From positions 1-48,013 of the forward strand of contig QMRH01000007.1 of the NCBI GenBank assembly GCA_003650675.1: 48,013 nucleotides of DNA. The letters run 5' to 3'. The translations under genes were made by a program, and so were the position numbers. This stretch comes from Thermoprotei archaeon. GTDB taxonomy: Archaea > Thermoproteota > Thermoprotei > Thermofilales > B20-G17. Shown piece by piece: positions 9,701-16,842 of the stretch. Position 1 is the stretch's first letter. Every line of letters starts with the position of its first letter. Below the pieces are notes generated by a model. It was not told the DNA's origin. It was given only the letters and a program-made list of their open reading frames with translations, and ran no database searches.

Positions 9701-10822
9701 TGACCCTTTTCCAGTGGTAAACACGCTTCTAGGGGAAATCGAAGCCACGTATTTGAGAAGCTGGGATTTCGCTGTACCAGGGTCACCGACCAACAGAATG
9801 TGAATATCTCCTCTAATCCTGAGACCATCAGGCAATATTTTTGGTTCCCCGCCGAAAAGCAGGCAGGCTATCCCTCTTTTTATCTCCTCGTAGCCGTGTA
9901 TAGATGGTGCAATTGATCGTACAATAATATCCCTTATATTCGGTTTAGAGGCTAATTCAAGTATTTTCTTTTCGTCTTCTGGTGTAATCTCTACCTCGAA
10001 AATATCTTTACCCATAGTCTCTATGTAGTTTGCATCGAGACATGTACGGAATATAGGAGGCTTATCCTTTCTCAGGGTCCTTTCTTCTTCAACATTAAGT
10101 ATACCAACTACTGTCACTCTGTCTCCAGGTCTAACGGTATCTACTAGGTCATCCTTCAAAATAACTTCTATTGAACGTGGGAGCTGGCCTGGAGGCAGTT
10201 CTTCTGGTTTCTCCTGAAGGGTTATTCTTTGCCACTCTGAGAAGGTGCTTTCTTCCAACACAAGTTCGTAATCGCTTTTCTTAATTCTACTTTCTGAGGA
10301 AAAGTCATCCATAAGTGTGGGTGGCGTGTAACGGTCTCCAATCTGGGGAACCTCTATCGTGTGACCCGTAATTTTATTCCTGAAGACGGCTTTACGTAGA
10401 AGGTATTTTATGGGCGTCATCCGCGTTACAATCCCTTCAACCGCTATCAATTTGTTTATATGCTCGGCTCTTATACGCCTTAGGGAAACGACGTGTGTCG
10501 CTGGGAGACCTCTAAAACGGGCAACAAATGGGCCTTCAAGAGCCTGTTCAGGTGTTTCTATTTTAGCTACTTCACCTATGGCTTTTGATGCTTCTTCCAA
10601 TACTTTTCTTGGACGAGATAACAGTTGTTGAGCAAGATCAACATCGTAATCAATGACATCGTCGAAGTCTATTACAAGTGATCTTGAACCTGATAGAACC
10701 ATTTCCCGTATTTTTTTCCTATACTTGTATTCTCCACTACTATCTCTAAAGTTTTTGAAGAATGAGACAAATTTTTCAACAAAGTTTTCTTTAACTACTT
10801 CTACATCAGCTAGATCCTCCAT
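6704..10822 (-). CDS. mcm: MCM replicative helicase with two inteins
   Basis: Hexameric replicative DNA helicase. The precursor has 1372 residues. Without the inteins (residues 408-567 and 591-1105) it is 697, normal for archaeal MCM. Seen: N-terminal OB region with EGIVTRMTPIKYL and WQRITLQEKPEELPPGQLPRS, Walker A GDPGTAKSQLLKY near residue 350, Walker B CIDEFDKMD (split), EQQ/TVSIAKAGI pre-sensor hairpin, sensor AAANPAYGRY, arginine-finger region LSRFDLIFVI, and a C-terminal winged helix. The usual zinc-ribbon cysteines of the N-domain are absent. ATG 10822 has a strong GGAGGGGG site and starts 2 bases after the GINS-like gene's stop. The order GINS-mcm-hel308 suggests one operon. Confidence 0.97.
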   Translation of the reverse strand: MEDLADVEVVKENFVEKFVSFFKNFRDSSGEYKYRKKIREMVLSGSRSLVIDFDDVIDYDVDLAQQLLSRPRKVLEEASKAIGEVAKIETPEQALEGPFVARFRGLPATHVVSLRRIRAEHINKLIAVEGIVTRMTPIKYLLRKAVFRNKITGHTIEVPQIGDRYTPPTLMDDFSSESRIKKSDYELVLEESTFSEWQRITLQEKPEELPPGQLPRSIEVILKDDLVDTVRPGDRVTVVGILNVEEERTLRKDKPPIFRTCLDANYIETMGKDIFEVEITPEDEKKILELASKPNIRDIIVRSIAPSIHGYEEIKRGIACLLFGGEPKILPDGLRIRGDIHILLVGDPGTAKSQLLKYVASISPRSVFTTGKGSTAAGLTAAVVREKSSGEFYLEAGALVLADGGVACLHPDSRVLINNRYIRIKDLFDPSKSYKAVSNSEVVDIQELNEHVISFSLDSSEIVDAKATVLRRKYWRGELLRIKFKSGKEITLTPNHQLVDGESLKWREAGEFKVGDKVIALREPLLQRNIERDEIVSIEKIPYEGHVYDLYVPTFHNFIAEGIVVHNCIDEFDKMDPRDRVSIHEAMEQQSYHKDFEIMLANGDKVKIGEFVDTIIEKYRNRVIKGKDTEIVLVDDVYVMAYDLDRKKIVKVKAHRISRHKAPSKFIRLVFSNRRSITVTPEHPVVVWSGGSFTTIRADKVKPGMLVPGVRRYDLSKVENVGARSILNEVDRTELTKFAGFMFPNGFTQIILGSSYREKSTYMGGQLVDAPVFKAINPAFIEQIQYKEGGNILYTVNPPHRGFYEIFGKNLSKVLIEPKDRNVGISLKRIPASVFTMHTEAKRSFLNIFFKENGFVDKNEIGFRASSRQLAEDLQDLLLTMGIYSYLASEKDENGKKYYKVIISDPEGLSNLASIIDNVEVKRFVNFIKRSKDKVDYGDELPSEVARMLKQVADKLDINDSYLSYIVEKRYQICRKRACEYLELIKSKIRKLRSALEKRNIEAVRKIVKIAELSRETGIPYSSLKYKLLTKRDPKITELLIKKAKARVEELEKMVDELDSLINGNIRFLTVERVEVIDNNDSEWVYDITVEPYHLFVSHGLVLHNTVSIAKAGIVATLNARASVLAAANPAYGRYIPQRTIAENIDLPVTILSRFDLIFVITDRPVEEEDRVLAQHVVGLHGGRYREAYENIIQPDLLKKYIAYARKYVHPKLTREAEDKIVQFYVDMRKKGEDPNSPVTITPRQLEALIRLAEAHAKMSLRDRVTVEDAEAAIELMLYFLQSVGIDVETQAIDIDIVMTGKPLSQREKFIRLMNLIKQLTEENRGKPIKVETLMNRAEKEGLDRDFVEKAIKHLKNEGELYEPLPGYIKKT
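7508..9052 (-). mobile_element. Large intein in MCM pre-sensor hairpin (515 aa) with degenerate LAGLIDADG domain
   Basis: Insert between EQQ and TVSIAKAG. It starts with Ser1 (SYHKDFEIMLANGDKVKIGEF), has block B TVTPEHPVVVWS, and ends VYDITVEPYHLFVSHGLVLHN before extein Thr+1. The central part has two LAGLIDADG-like helices, FAGFMFPNG and LNIFFKENG. In both, the catalytic aspartate before the final glycine is asparagine, so the homing endonuclease is probably inactive. A helix-turn-helix-like segment (LSRETGIPYSSLKYKLL) lies before the C-terminal splicing block. Splicing residues (Ser1, His-Asn, Thr+1) look intact. Confidence 0.93.
9122..9601 (-). mobile_element. Mini-intein in MCM Walker B motif (160 aa)
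   Basis: Insert between GGVA and CIDEFDKMD. It starts with Cys1 (CLHPDSRVLINNRYIRIKDL), has block B TLTPNHQLV and ends VYDLYVPTFHNFIAEGIVVHN before extein Cys+1. No endonuclease domain fits in 160 residues. Only 23 extein residues (9053-9121) separate it from the second intein, so correct MCM folding requires two nearby splicing events. Confidence 0.95.
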
Positions 10823-10824
10823 TT

Positions 10825-11442
10825 CTAATCCCCCTCCAGTTTACTTGTAAAGCTTCTTTCCCACGTTGAAAGTAAATTACATATATTTGAATATATTATC
10901 CTCTCTTCAAAACTCATATTTTCCATTAATTCTCTAATTGGTTTCGAACTCAGTTGAGCTAATTCTAGGATTTTTTGCATGCGTTTCCTTAAAAGATCCA
11001 TTGCATTTTCCTTTATTTCCTCGATTTCCTGAAGAATATTGGGGTCTTTTTTCTTTTCATAGATTCGTCTTAAAATTTTTATTGTAATTAATACTTTTAC
11101 ATAAAAATATGTCGAAATTTTTTGTAAATTTTTACTATTTTTTTCCATAAGGAGTTTTTTCCTTATTTGTAGTGGTGTGACAAGTTTTTCTTGATCTATA
11201 TCAGTGATAAACGGGTCTTCTAATGTAAAATAGGGTATGCTTCCCTCGGATGGTTCTAATCCTATCTCTTTAAGATCTTCGAGAAAAGCCCCCATCTTTT
11301 TGTCGTCTTTAAAGTGGATTTTCTCTCCTTTTAATAACATTGAATACAAAAGGTCTAAAGGTAGCACATCCATACCCGTCTTATAGAATACATGCAATCT
11401 ACTAATAGTGTTTTGAAAAGAGGTAGATGAAAATATTTGCAT
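10825..11442 (-). CDS. GINS-complex-like protein (probable Gins23)
   Basis: A 205-residue protein directly upstream of mcm. The archaeal GINS complex binds MCM and Cdc45/RecJ to activate the replicative helicase. The N-terminal part has a small beta-rich segment (MDVLPLDLLYSMLLKGEKIHF). The C-terminal two thirds are helical and charged (RKKLLMEKNSKNLQKISTYF onward), fitting the B-then-A domain order of Psf2/Psf3-type Gins23. Sequence similarity alone is weak; the call leans on position, since gins23 commonly precedes mcm in archaea. It starts at ATG 11442, 59 bases after the S28e stop. It could be another helical replication accessory protein. Confidence 0.6.
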   Translation of the reverse strand: MQIFSSTSFQNTISRLHVFYKTGMDVLPLDLLYSMLLKGEKIHFKDDKKMGAFLEDLKEIGLEPSEGSIPYFTLEDPFITDIDQEKLVTPLQIRKKLLMEKNSKNLQKISTYFYVKVLITIKILRRIYEKKKDPNILQEIEEIKENAMDLLRKRMQKILELAQLSSKPIRELMENMSFEERIIYSNICNLLSTWERSFTSKLEGD

Positions 11443-11501
11443 GTAGTTTTACATATTATCTATTTTACCTTAAAGGTAAAAGAAATGAAGGTAACTCTGC
11501 G

Positions 11502-11711
11502 TTATCTGCCACTAATTTTACGGGCTTCTCTCTCAGTTTCACGTAACATTAAGATGTCTCCTATTCTCACTGGGCCCTTAACGTTTCTTGTTAGAATTCT
11601 TCCTTTATCTTTCCCCTCTAAAACCTTACATCTTACTTGTATTACTTCTCCGCAAACCCCTGTTCTGCCTATTATTTGAAGTATTTGAGCTGGAGTTGCA
11701 TCTTCACTCAT
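11502..11711 (-). CDS. rps28e: 30S ribosomal protein S28e
   Basis: Small-subunit ribosomal protein at the mRNA exit region. All 69 residues match the family: [29 protein letters not shown], then [28 protein letters not shown], the near-invariant ending. ATG 11711 is preceded by GGGTG at 5 bases. It lies 61 bases downstream of L7Ae, as is common in archaea, where L7Ae-S28e-L24e usually run together; here L24e is divergent. Confidence 0.97.
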   Translation of the reverse strand: MSEDATPAQILQIIGRTGVCGEVIQVRCKVLEGKDKGRILTRNVKGPVRIGDILMLRETEREARKISGR

Positions 11712-11772
11712 ACATGCACCCGTTTTGGAAAGAGGAGACGGATGGATAAAAATTTTACTATTTTAATTAAAT

Positions 11773-12174
11773 TCACTTAGAGGATACTCCAGCCTTTATT
11801 TTTATCTCCTGTACTTCTCGTATAACTTCTTCCATTAGGGCTCTGGCTTCTCCCGGTTCGATGATGCACGCTGCCGCTGCAGCAACCTCTATACCAGCGG
11901 CTTCTCCAAGTTTCTTTTTCGCGGGAACATATACATAGGGTATTTTCTTTTCTTCGCAGAGAAGTGGCAGGTGGGCTACTATTTCAGGGGGATCTACGTC
12001 TTCTGCTATTAATACTAGTTTTGCTAATCCTCGTTCTATGGCTTTAGTAGTCTCATTTGTACCCTTCTTTACTTTTCCACCGGTTTCTCTGGCTCGTCTT
12101 AGGGCTTCATAGGCTTTTTCAGCCAGCTCGGATGGTACTATAAATTTTACATAAAATGGTTTTTCACTCGACAT
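11773..12174 (-). CDS. rpl7ae: 50S ribosomal protein L7Ae (kink-turn binding)
   Basis: RNA-binding protein that recognises kink-turns in 23S rRNA and in C/D and H/ACA guide RNAs. The family core is [63 protein letters not shown] chose ATG 12174 (MSSEKPF) because the perfect ribosome site GAGGAGGT sits 7 bases upstream; ATGs at 12198 and 12204 are further out and lack one. At 133 residues it is slightly longer than the usual ~123. It heads the run L7Ae-S28e and perhaps GINS-mcm-hel308. Confidence 0.97.
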   Translation of the reverse strand: MSSEKPFYVKFIVPSELAEKAYEALRRARETGGKVKKGTNETTKAIERGLAKLVLIAEDVDPPEIVAHLPLLCEEKKIPYVYVPAKKKLGEAAGIEVAAAAACIIEPGEARALMEEVIREVQEIKIKAGVSSK

Positions 12175-12223
12175 CTCATCTACCTCCTCATTGTTCATCT
12201 GCATCCAACATTATGAAGGTAGG

Positions 12224-12232
12224 CTTATATAT
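12224..12232. promoter_or_regulatory. Shared TATA region of the divergent L7Ae and L24e genes
   Basis: The near-palindromic TTATATATTA-type core can be read as a TATA box on both strands. It lies about 26-34 bases before ATG 12258 of L24e, the spacing expected for a leaderless transcript. On the other strand it lies about 50 bases before ATG 12174 of L7Ae, which leaves a leader holding its GAGGAGGT site. Assigned by position and sequence only. Confidence 0.55.
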
Positions 12233-12257
12233 TACTTTCTCAAGTGAATCTGGGTGC

Positions 12258-12446
12258 ATGAAAGTGCCCGAATTCCGAACATGTAGTTTCTGCGGCGAGA
12301 AAATACCCCCAGGCACAGGGCTAATGTACGTTAAAACCGACGGAACAGTATACTATTTTTGTACCAGAAAATGCAGAGTACTATTCTTTAGGGGCACCGA
12401 TGCACGCAAACTAAAATGGACTAAAAAGTACGTTAAAAGCAAATGA
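12258..12446 (+). CDS. rpl24e: 50S ribosomal protein L24e
   Basis: Zinc-binding large-subunit protein of 62 residues. The zinc ribbon is visible as CSFCGEKIPPGTGLMYVKTDG then YYFCTRKCRVLFFRG, followed by KLKWTKKYVK, all typical. ATG 12258 is directly before the conserved MKVPEFRTCSFCG; further upstream in-frame sequence is not family-like. The upstream TATA at about -30 suggests a leaderless message. It diverges from L7Ae. Confidence 0.97.
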   Translation: MKVPEFRTCSFCGEKIPPGTGLMYVKTDGTVYYFCTRKCRVLFFRGTDARKLKWTKKYVKSK

Positions 12447-12677
12447 GCAGGAAGCATCAACCTGAAATTTGTTATCCCTTAATTTCTCACAAGTGACTTA
12501 ATTCTAGAATACAAGGTGATCTATTCTGATGCTTTATTAACACATTGAGCCCATATTATTCAGTATAGTTTTCACCGATGTCCCTAAAATAATTTTATTT
12601 TAGCCTGATGGAAGGCTTTCTCTTGGTCAATAAAATTATAAAATTGTGTTGGGGATATAAAATGGGGTGAGAATATT

Positions 12678-13205
12678 ATGAGCGAATTTGAAGAATGGTG
12701 GAGACGAACTAGGAAACTTATCGATGAAATAGATAAGGTATTCGATGAAATGATGAAAGAAATGTTCAGAGAGGAGGGAAGAGAGGGCATTAGTAGGAGA
12801 ATTGAAAGATACGGCCCATATTTCTACGGTTTCTCAGTCACCATAGGGCCGGATGGTGTGCCCCATGTACGCGAATGGGGTAACATAAAACCGGGGGTCA
12901 TAAAGCCGCGTATAAGCGAAAGTATCGAACCTTTCACGGACGTAATTGAGGAGAAAGACGTTATAAAAGTTATAATGGACATACCCGGGGTTGAAAAAGA
13001 CAAGATAAATGTTGAAATGACAGAGGATACAATCGAAGTATCTGCATCAAATGGCGATAGAAAATACCATAAAACCATTCAACTAAAAAAGAAAATTAAA
13101 CCAGAAACAGCGAAAGCCAAATACAAGAATGGTGTTTTGACAATAACCGTAGAAAAAGCCGAGAAAGACAAGGAAACAAAAGGATTTTCTATTAGAGTTG
13201 AGTGA
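12678..13205 (+). CDS. hsp20: Small heat shock protein, Hsp20/alpha-crystallin family
   Basis: ATP-independent chaperone that holds unfolding proteins in large oligomers. The N-terminal ~80 residues are charged and variable (EFEEWWRRTRKLIDEIDKVFDEMMKEMF). The alpha-crystallin domain spans roughly residues 85-165: FTDVIEEKDVIKVIMDIPGVEKDKINVEMTEDTIEVSA, then AKYKNGVLTITVEKAE, which contains the conserved NGVL. A short tail ends FSIRVE. ATG 12678 follows GGGGTGAG, with an AT-rich TATA (AATTATAAAATT) about 40 bases upstream. The 230-base gap before it shows no further gene. Confidence 0.96.
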   Translation: MSEFEEWWRRTRKLIDEIDKVFDEMMKEMFREEGREGISRRIERYGPYFYGFSVTIGPDGVPHVREWGNIKPGVIKPRISESIEPFTDVIEEKDVIKVIMDIPGVEKDKINVEMTEDTIEVSASNGDRKYHKTIQLKKKIKPETAKAKYKNGVLTITVEKAEKDKETKGFSIRVE

Positions 13206-13248
13206 ATTTTAGTATTTATCAGCATTGTTTAGCGTGCCGGTGGACTGA

Positions 13249-13533
13249 ATGGATGGCGATCTTAAATACCTCCTACAGGCCACCTATATCATTGAAACAT
13301 TTATACTTTATTTTTCCCTATTTTTAATAACGTTCGTTGTACGCGTACAAAATAACATTAGAGCACTCAAATTATGGGGATATTATTTAATGGTGTCGAC
13401 AATTTTTTCCTTTTTTACAACCGTTTTTTTGGAGGAGAATGTAAACTTTAATGTGACTCTGCTTGTTCTACACTTTCTGGCTGTTATATTAACATGGGCT
13501 CTTGCTATAAAGGTGTGGGTAAAGCAGAAGTAG
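13249..13533 (+). CDS. Small three-helix membrane protein
   Basis: A 94-residue protein of unknown function. Hydrophobic segments near residues 9-30 (YIIETFILYFSLFLITFVV), 43-60 (WGYYLMVSTIFSFFTTVFL) and 68-88 (VTLLVLHFLAVILTWALAI) predict three transmembrane helices. ATG 13249 follows GGTGG at 5 bases. It is 43 bases downstream of hsp20 and could share its transcript. The small size and loops without obvious catalytic residues suggest a structural or accessory membrane role, but no family is recognised. Confidence 0.7.
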   Translation: MDGDLKYLLQATYIIETFILYFSLFLITFVVRVQNNIRALKLWGYYLMVSTIFSFFTTVFLEENVNFNVTLLVLHFLAVILTWALAIKVWVKQK

Positions 13534-13587
13534 GGAATATCTGGCAAAATGAAAATATAAATACAAAAATAAGTGACTCTATCTTTT

Positions 13588-13869
13588 CTACTCTTTTTGT
13601 TCAAGAACTATTTCAATTGTAGAGACCGTTCTTGTCTTTCCTGGTTCGCCTACTTCCTCGCTTCCTATAGTAACTTCTTTTACTTCTACTTTATCTTTGA
13701 GGAACCGGTTTACAGTTATTTGGGCTACATCAACTGCCTTTGAAATTGCTCTCCCTCTGGCTTTAATGTGGACGCTTTTTACGCCCTGGTTGAATTGTAT
13801 CACGGTTGCAAGGACGTAGTGCATTGGAGGCTTTGCCCCAACTTTTATTTCTCCAACAGCTTCTGACAT
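13588..13869 (-). CDS. albA: DNA/RNA-binding chromatin protein Alba
   Basis: Archaeal chromatin protein (Sac10b family) that coats DNA and RNA as dimers. Diagnostic segments: [49 protein letters not shown], then [22 protein letters not shown]. The lysine region usually written VGxKPxMxYVxA is present; KP is the contact that can be acetylated in Sulfolobus. I chose ATG 13869 because the AGGTGGGAG site precedes it by 2-6 bases; the in-frame GTG 13878 is part of that site. A TATA-like GATATAAG lies about 35 bases upstream. Confidence 0.97.
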   Translation of the reverse strand: MSEAVGEIKVGAKPPMHYVLATVIQFNQGVKSVHIKARGRAISKAVDVAQITVNRFLKDKVEVKEVTIGSEEVGEPGKTRTVSTIEIVLEQKE

Positions 13870-13939
13870 TTCTCCCACCTTTTTGTTGTTGTGTGTGGGC
13901 TTATATCATAAATTATCTTATAAGCTTTTCGCGGAGTAT

Positions 13940-14323
13940 TTACTCACCTTCAACACTTCTCAAAGTGATTTTCATGCCGTTCTCTAAATTAGCTAGAATC
14001 TCTAAGTTTTCTTTATCAATGTCACCTATAATACACGCATATCCCTGTACCACTGTGTCTTCCAACGAAAACGCCAAAACGTTTCTTTGAACCCAGTAGA
14101 ATAGGCTTCCCCGAGGGATTTTTCTAGATGGTTTTTCTAAAGTTAATCTTTTTGTCAGTGTAAAGTATGCTATTTTTCGATCATGAGTAAAATAAATTCT
14201 TGTATGAAGCGGTAGCATTCTTAAAAGCCTCGCTGCGTTTAAGGGCGCCTTACTGGATCTAAGATAGACAATTATTTCATCACCTTTCTCTGTCGTAATT
14301 AGAATTTTACTGGAAAGACTCAT
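13940..14323 (-). CDS. Cyclophilin-like fold protein (archaeal Cyclophil_like/DUF369 type)
   Basis: A 127-residue protein resembling the archaeal cyclophilin-like beta-barrel family: GDEIIVYLRSSKAPLNAARLLRMLPLHTRIYF near the N-terminus, IPRGSLFYWVQRNVLAFSL in the middle (usually GDVAYWP...LCLFFG) and IIGDIDKENLEILANLENGMKITL at the end. The biochemical role is not established, and peptidyl-prolyl isomerase activity should not be assumed. ATG 14323 follows a strong GAGAGGGGGG site. It lies 70 bases upstream of alba on the same strand. Confidence 0.7.
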   Translation of the reverse strand: MSLSSKILITTEKGDEIIVYLRSSKAPLNAARLLRMLPLHTRIYFTHDRKIAYFTLTKRLTLEKPSRKIPRGSLFYWVQRNVLAFSLEDTVVQGYACIIGDIDKENLEILANLENGMKITLRSVEGE

Positions 14324-14487
14324 GTACCCCCCTCTCCGATAACATTTACTCCCTTTTGTTTTATCTGTTTTTAGACTAGTTAATAATGTTTACATGAGAT
14401 CTGTTAATCACATGTAGTTAGATGTATGTTAAAGGCGGTACATCAGACTTATTAAACATTATAGGCCTATGGTATTCGGGTTCAATA

Positions 14488-14706
14488 ATGCTGGGCGGCT
14501 TTAAAAATCCGAAAGAAGCTCTAGAGTATTATAAAAAAAGGAAAAAAGAGCTTGAAGACAAAATGGAGGATCTTATAGCGCGGAAGGAGAAAGGGGAGTT
14601 GTCTTCAGAAGAATTTGAGCAGGAAAAAAGAAAGATAGAAAGAGAGTTCATTGAAGTTATGGACAGAATAGCCCAGTTATCTTACATAGCTGGCGGTGGC
14701 CCCTAG
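14488..14706 (+). CDS. Small coiled-coil protein upstream of crenactin
   Basis: A 72-residue highly charged helical protein: NPKEALEYYKKRKKELEDKMEDLIARKEKGELSSEEFEQEKRKIEREFIEVMDRIAQL. The ARKEKGELSSEEFEQEK stretch resembles the short SHOCT-type helix-turn-helix pair, but the match is loose. I prefer ATG 14488; an in-frame ATG at 14422 would add 22 residues that look non-coding. No clear ribosome site precedes either. It lies about 140 bases upstream of crenactin on the same strand, so a link to the cytoskeletal cluster is possible but unproven. Confidence 0.65.
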   Translation: MLGGFKNPKEALEYYKKRKKELEDKMEDLIARKEKGELSSEEFEQEKRKIEREFIEVMDRIAQLSYIAGGGP

Positions 14707-14775
14707 CTCAAATGTTAAAATATTATTTTTACATACCTCTCATATCTAAATGCTTTTAGATGGCTTAAGAGAGGG

Positions 14776-14813
14776 CTATATTAGGGATATAAGGGTTATA
14801 TAACTTTATATAG
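14776..14813 (+). promoter_or_regulatory. TATA-rich promoter region of the crenactin cluster
   Basis: Three TATA-like cores are stacked before crenactin: ctatatta (14776-14783), the palindrome GTTATATAAC (14795-14804) and TTTATATAG (14805-14813). The last two would place initiation after the upstream-most ATG at 14815, which favours translation from TTG 14848. Confidence 0.5.
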
Positions 14814-14847
14814 CATGTATCTTGGGGCATCGAGAGGTGTAGGGGAT

Positions 14848-16122
14848 TTGGACGCTGAGACATATAAAAGAAAATATGCTTTTGGAGAAGATTATGGAAC
14901 AAGCTATTTTAAATATGGCCCAGTTGGTGAAAAACCCTTTATTGCAGAAAACAGGGGAATAGTGCTCCGTGAAAGAACTATACTCCATAAAATATATGGC
15001 ATAGAAGAAGACGTAATTGTTGGAGACAAGGTTAGACATTTTCTAGGATCCAGGGATGAAATGGTGCGCTACCTCATTTACCCAATGAGAGATGGTATAG
15101 TAAAAAGCGATGATAAAAATTCATGGGAGGTTATTTACGCTTTAACCAAGATGGGACTGGAGGAAAGCAGTCCAACAGACCCGAAATTCGATGGTTTCTA
15201 TGTTGCAGCTGCAATATCTTCCTTGGCGTTAACTCAGGCAAGATACATGTATAAGAATCTCTTCGATCTCCACCAGAAAATAGATGCCGAGACAGGTCTA
15301 GTAAAGGCTGTAACTATAATACCCCAGCCACTTGCGGTAGCAATCGCTGAAAAAAGAATAACATGTATAGTAATAGAATCCGGCCATGGAAATACACAGA
15401 TTTGCCCGATTTCCAGGTACCCTATAAAAGAAGCTATGTTTGCACTTAACAGAGGTGGAGCAGAAGCAGACGCGATAACAGCAGAGATTTTGAAAGACCT
15501 AGGTTATGGGGATGTTGCCAGAGAGGAGAAAATAGTACGTGAGATAAAGGAGCATTTCGGGCTTATACCATATGATCTTGAGAAGAGTATCGAGGTAGCT
15601 AAAAGGGATTGGAAGAGATTCAGGGGTGAACCATTTAGAAAATATCTTCTAGAAATAGATTTTGAAAAAAATTCTTGGATGAGGTTCCTGATAGGTGAAA
15701 TAATATTTAATCCAGGCCACGAGATTTTCGAAAGTTACTATAGGAAAGGTATGCCGCGACCTATTTCGACTGAGTTTAGGGGTGAACCAATTGAAGGAAC
15801 TATAAGCTTAGCCGATGCCATAATATTATCACTCGGTGGAGTGTTATATGAAATTAGAGAGGAGATCGTTGAAAAGGGAGGAATAATATTAAGTGGAGGA
15901 AACTTTTCTTGGCAGGTACCTCCAGGATTGGACGACGTAGCTACTGATGCTGCAACAAAAGTGAGGAACGAATTAATGAAAAAGGGGATACCAGCTCAAG
16001 TTAAACTCGTTGATGAACCACAATTTTCGGTTTGGAAGGGTTGTATAGTTTACGCGGTAGCTGTGCCGGATGACTATGAGTGGGACTGGGACACCATGGA
16101 AGGATGGTATAAATGGAGGTAA
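14848..16122 (+). CDS. Crenactin (archaeal actin homologue)
   Basis: Filament-forming actin-family ATPase of the cytoplasm, known from Pyrobaculum calidifontis. Similarity runs end to end: KYAFGEDYGTSYFKYGP (phosphate-1 loop, residues ~9-25), VTIIPQPLAVAIAE, VIESGHGNTQICPIS (phosphate-2), ALNRGGAEADAITAEILKDLGY, AWTRFL-like SWMRFLIGEIIF, ILSGGNFSWQVPPGLDDVA (adenosine-binding) and DEPQFSVWKGCIVYAVAVP near the end. TTG 14848 has AGAGGTG 8 bases upstream and gives a crenactin-sized 424 residues; ATG 14815 (435 residues) is the alternative. The next gene starts 3 bases after the stop, with GGAGGTAA overlapping the end, so the cluster is co-translated. Confidence 0.93.
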   Translation: MDAETYKRKYAFGEDYGTSYFKYGPVGEKPFIAENRGIVLRERTILHKIYGIEEDVIVGDKVRHFLGSRDEMVRYLIYPMRDGIVKSDDKNSWEVIYALTKMGLEESSPTDPKFDGFYVAAAISSLALTQARYMYKNLFDLHQKIDAETGLVKAVTIIPQPLAVAIAEKRITCIVIESGHGNTQICPISRYPIKEAMFALNRGGAEADAITAEILKDLGYGDVAREEKIVREIKEHFGLIPYDLEKSIEVAKRDWKRFRGEPFRKYLLEIDFEKNSWMRFLIGEIIFNPGHEIFESYYRKGMPRPISTEFRGEPIEGTISLADAIILSLGGVLYEIREEIVEKGGIILSGGNFSWQVPPGLDDVATDAATKVRNELMKKGIPAQVKLVDEPQFSVWKGCIVYAVAVPDDYEWDWDTMEGWYKWR

Positions 16123-16125
16123 CAT

Positions 16126-16842
16126 ATGATTGGCAAGGCTAGACTGCTTCTTGCAATAAAGGATTTTTTAGCTAGGAGGGAATTAACCCCCATTTTAGTC
16201 GAAGAGTTGAATTTACCCGAAAATCTGGTCGGGCTTGTAGATGTAGCTTTTAGGGACGTAAACAATATTATTGTAATACATGTATTTGATGAAGTATACT
16301 ATACTCAAATTGAAGCACGGGAAGCGGTCGAAAAAACGGTTGTGAAATTATCTCCTTTAAGAGCATTTGTCGAGAAGGTCTATATTGCTATCCCGGAGAC
16401 CTATGCTGTAGAGGGTGTTTTAAATCCACCCCTAATAAGGGAAAGCGGCATCGGGGTCCTGAAGGTAACGGAGGATGAACGTGTAGAGGAAATAATCCCT
16501 GCTAAGGGATCGTTGAAGCATCGTCCCGAAGTTGCATACAGATTAGTAGAAGATATTAAGAAAATAAGAGAAGAAGTTAATGAACTGAAGAAGCTATACG
16601 ACGAACTGAAAAGAAACATTGAATCTTTAGAAGGGAAGATAAGCAACTTAGAAGGAAAAGTTAGTCTTCTTGAAATAAATTTAAAATCTAGACCTCGAAC
16701 CAGCATAACTGAAAAACCTAAAGTTCAGGAGAAAGAGCAATTCGAGGGAAAAATAGTCGACGACTCAACTCTACCCTCTTTCGTTAGAGATAATCCCTGG
16801 TTTCTCGAATTAAGAAAACGGGGGAAAGTTAAAAATGAGTAA
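16126..16842 (+). CDS. Coiled-coil protein of the crenactin cluster (arcadin-2-like candidate)
   Basis: A 238-residue protein with three parts. Residues 1-130 form an alpha/beta domain (VDVAFRDVNNIIVIHVFDEVYYTQIEAREAVEK...FVEKVYIAIPE). Residues ~140-185 form a coiled coil (VEDIKKIREEVNELKKLYDELKRNIESLEGKISNLEGKVSLLEI). After a disordered linker there is a short conserved-looking tail, LPSFVRDNPWFLELRKRGK. Known arcadin-2 is a coiled-coil protein whose C-terminal helix binds crenactin and blocks polymerisation; the tail here could serve the same role (inference). It starts 3 bases after crenactin and overlaps the next gene by 8 bases (ATGAGTAA). Confidence 0.7.
   Translation: MIGKARLLLAIKDFLARRELTPILVEELNLPENLVGLVDVAFRDVNNIIVIHVFDEVYYTQIEAREAVEKTVVKLSPLRAFVEKVYIAIPETYAVEGVLNPPLIRESGIGVLKVTEDERVEEIIPAKGSLKHRPEVAYRLVEDIKKIREEVNELKKLYDELKRNIESLEGKISNLEGKVSLLEINLKSRPRTSITEKPKVQEKEQFEGKIVDDSTLPSFVRDNPWFLELRKRGKVKNE

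Noticed and set aside
12447-12677. Functional RNA suggested by the inverted repeat AAGCATCA/TGATGCTT
   Set aside because: Only 8 bp separated by about 65 bases, with no supporting inner structure or boxes.
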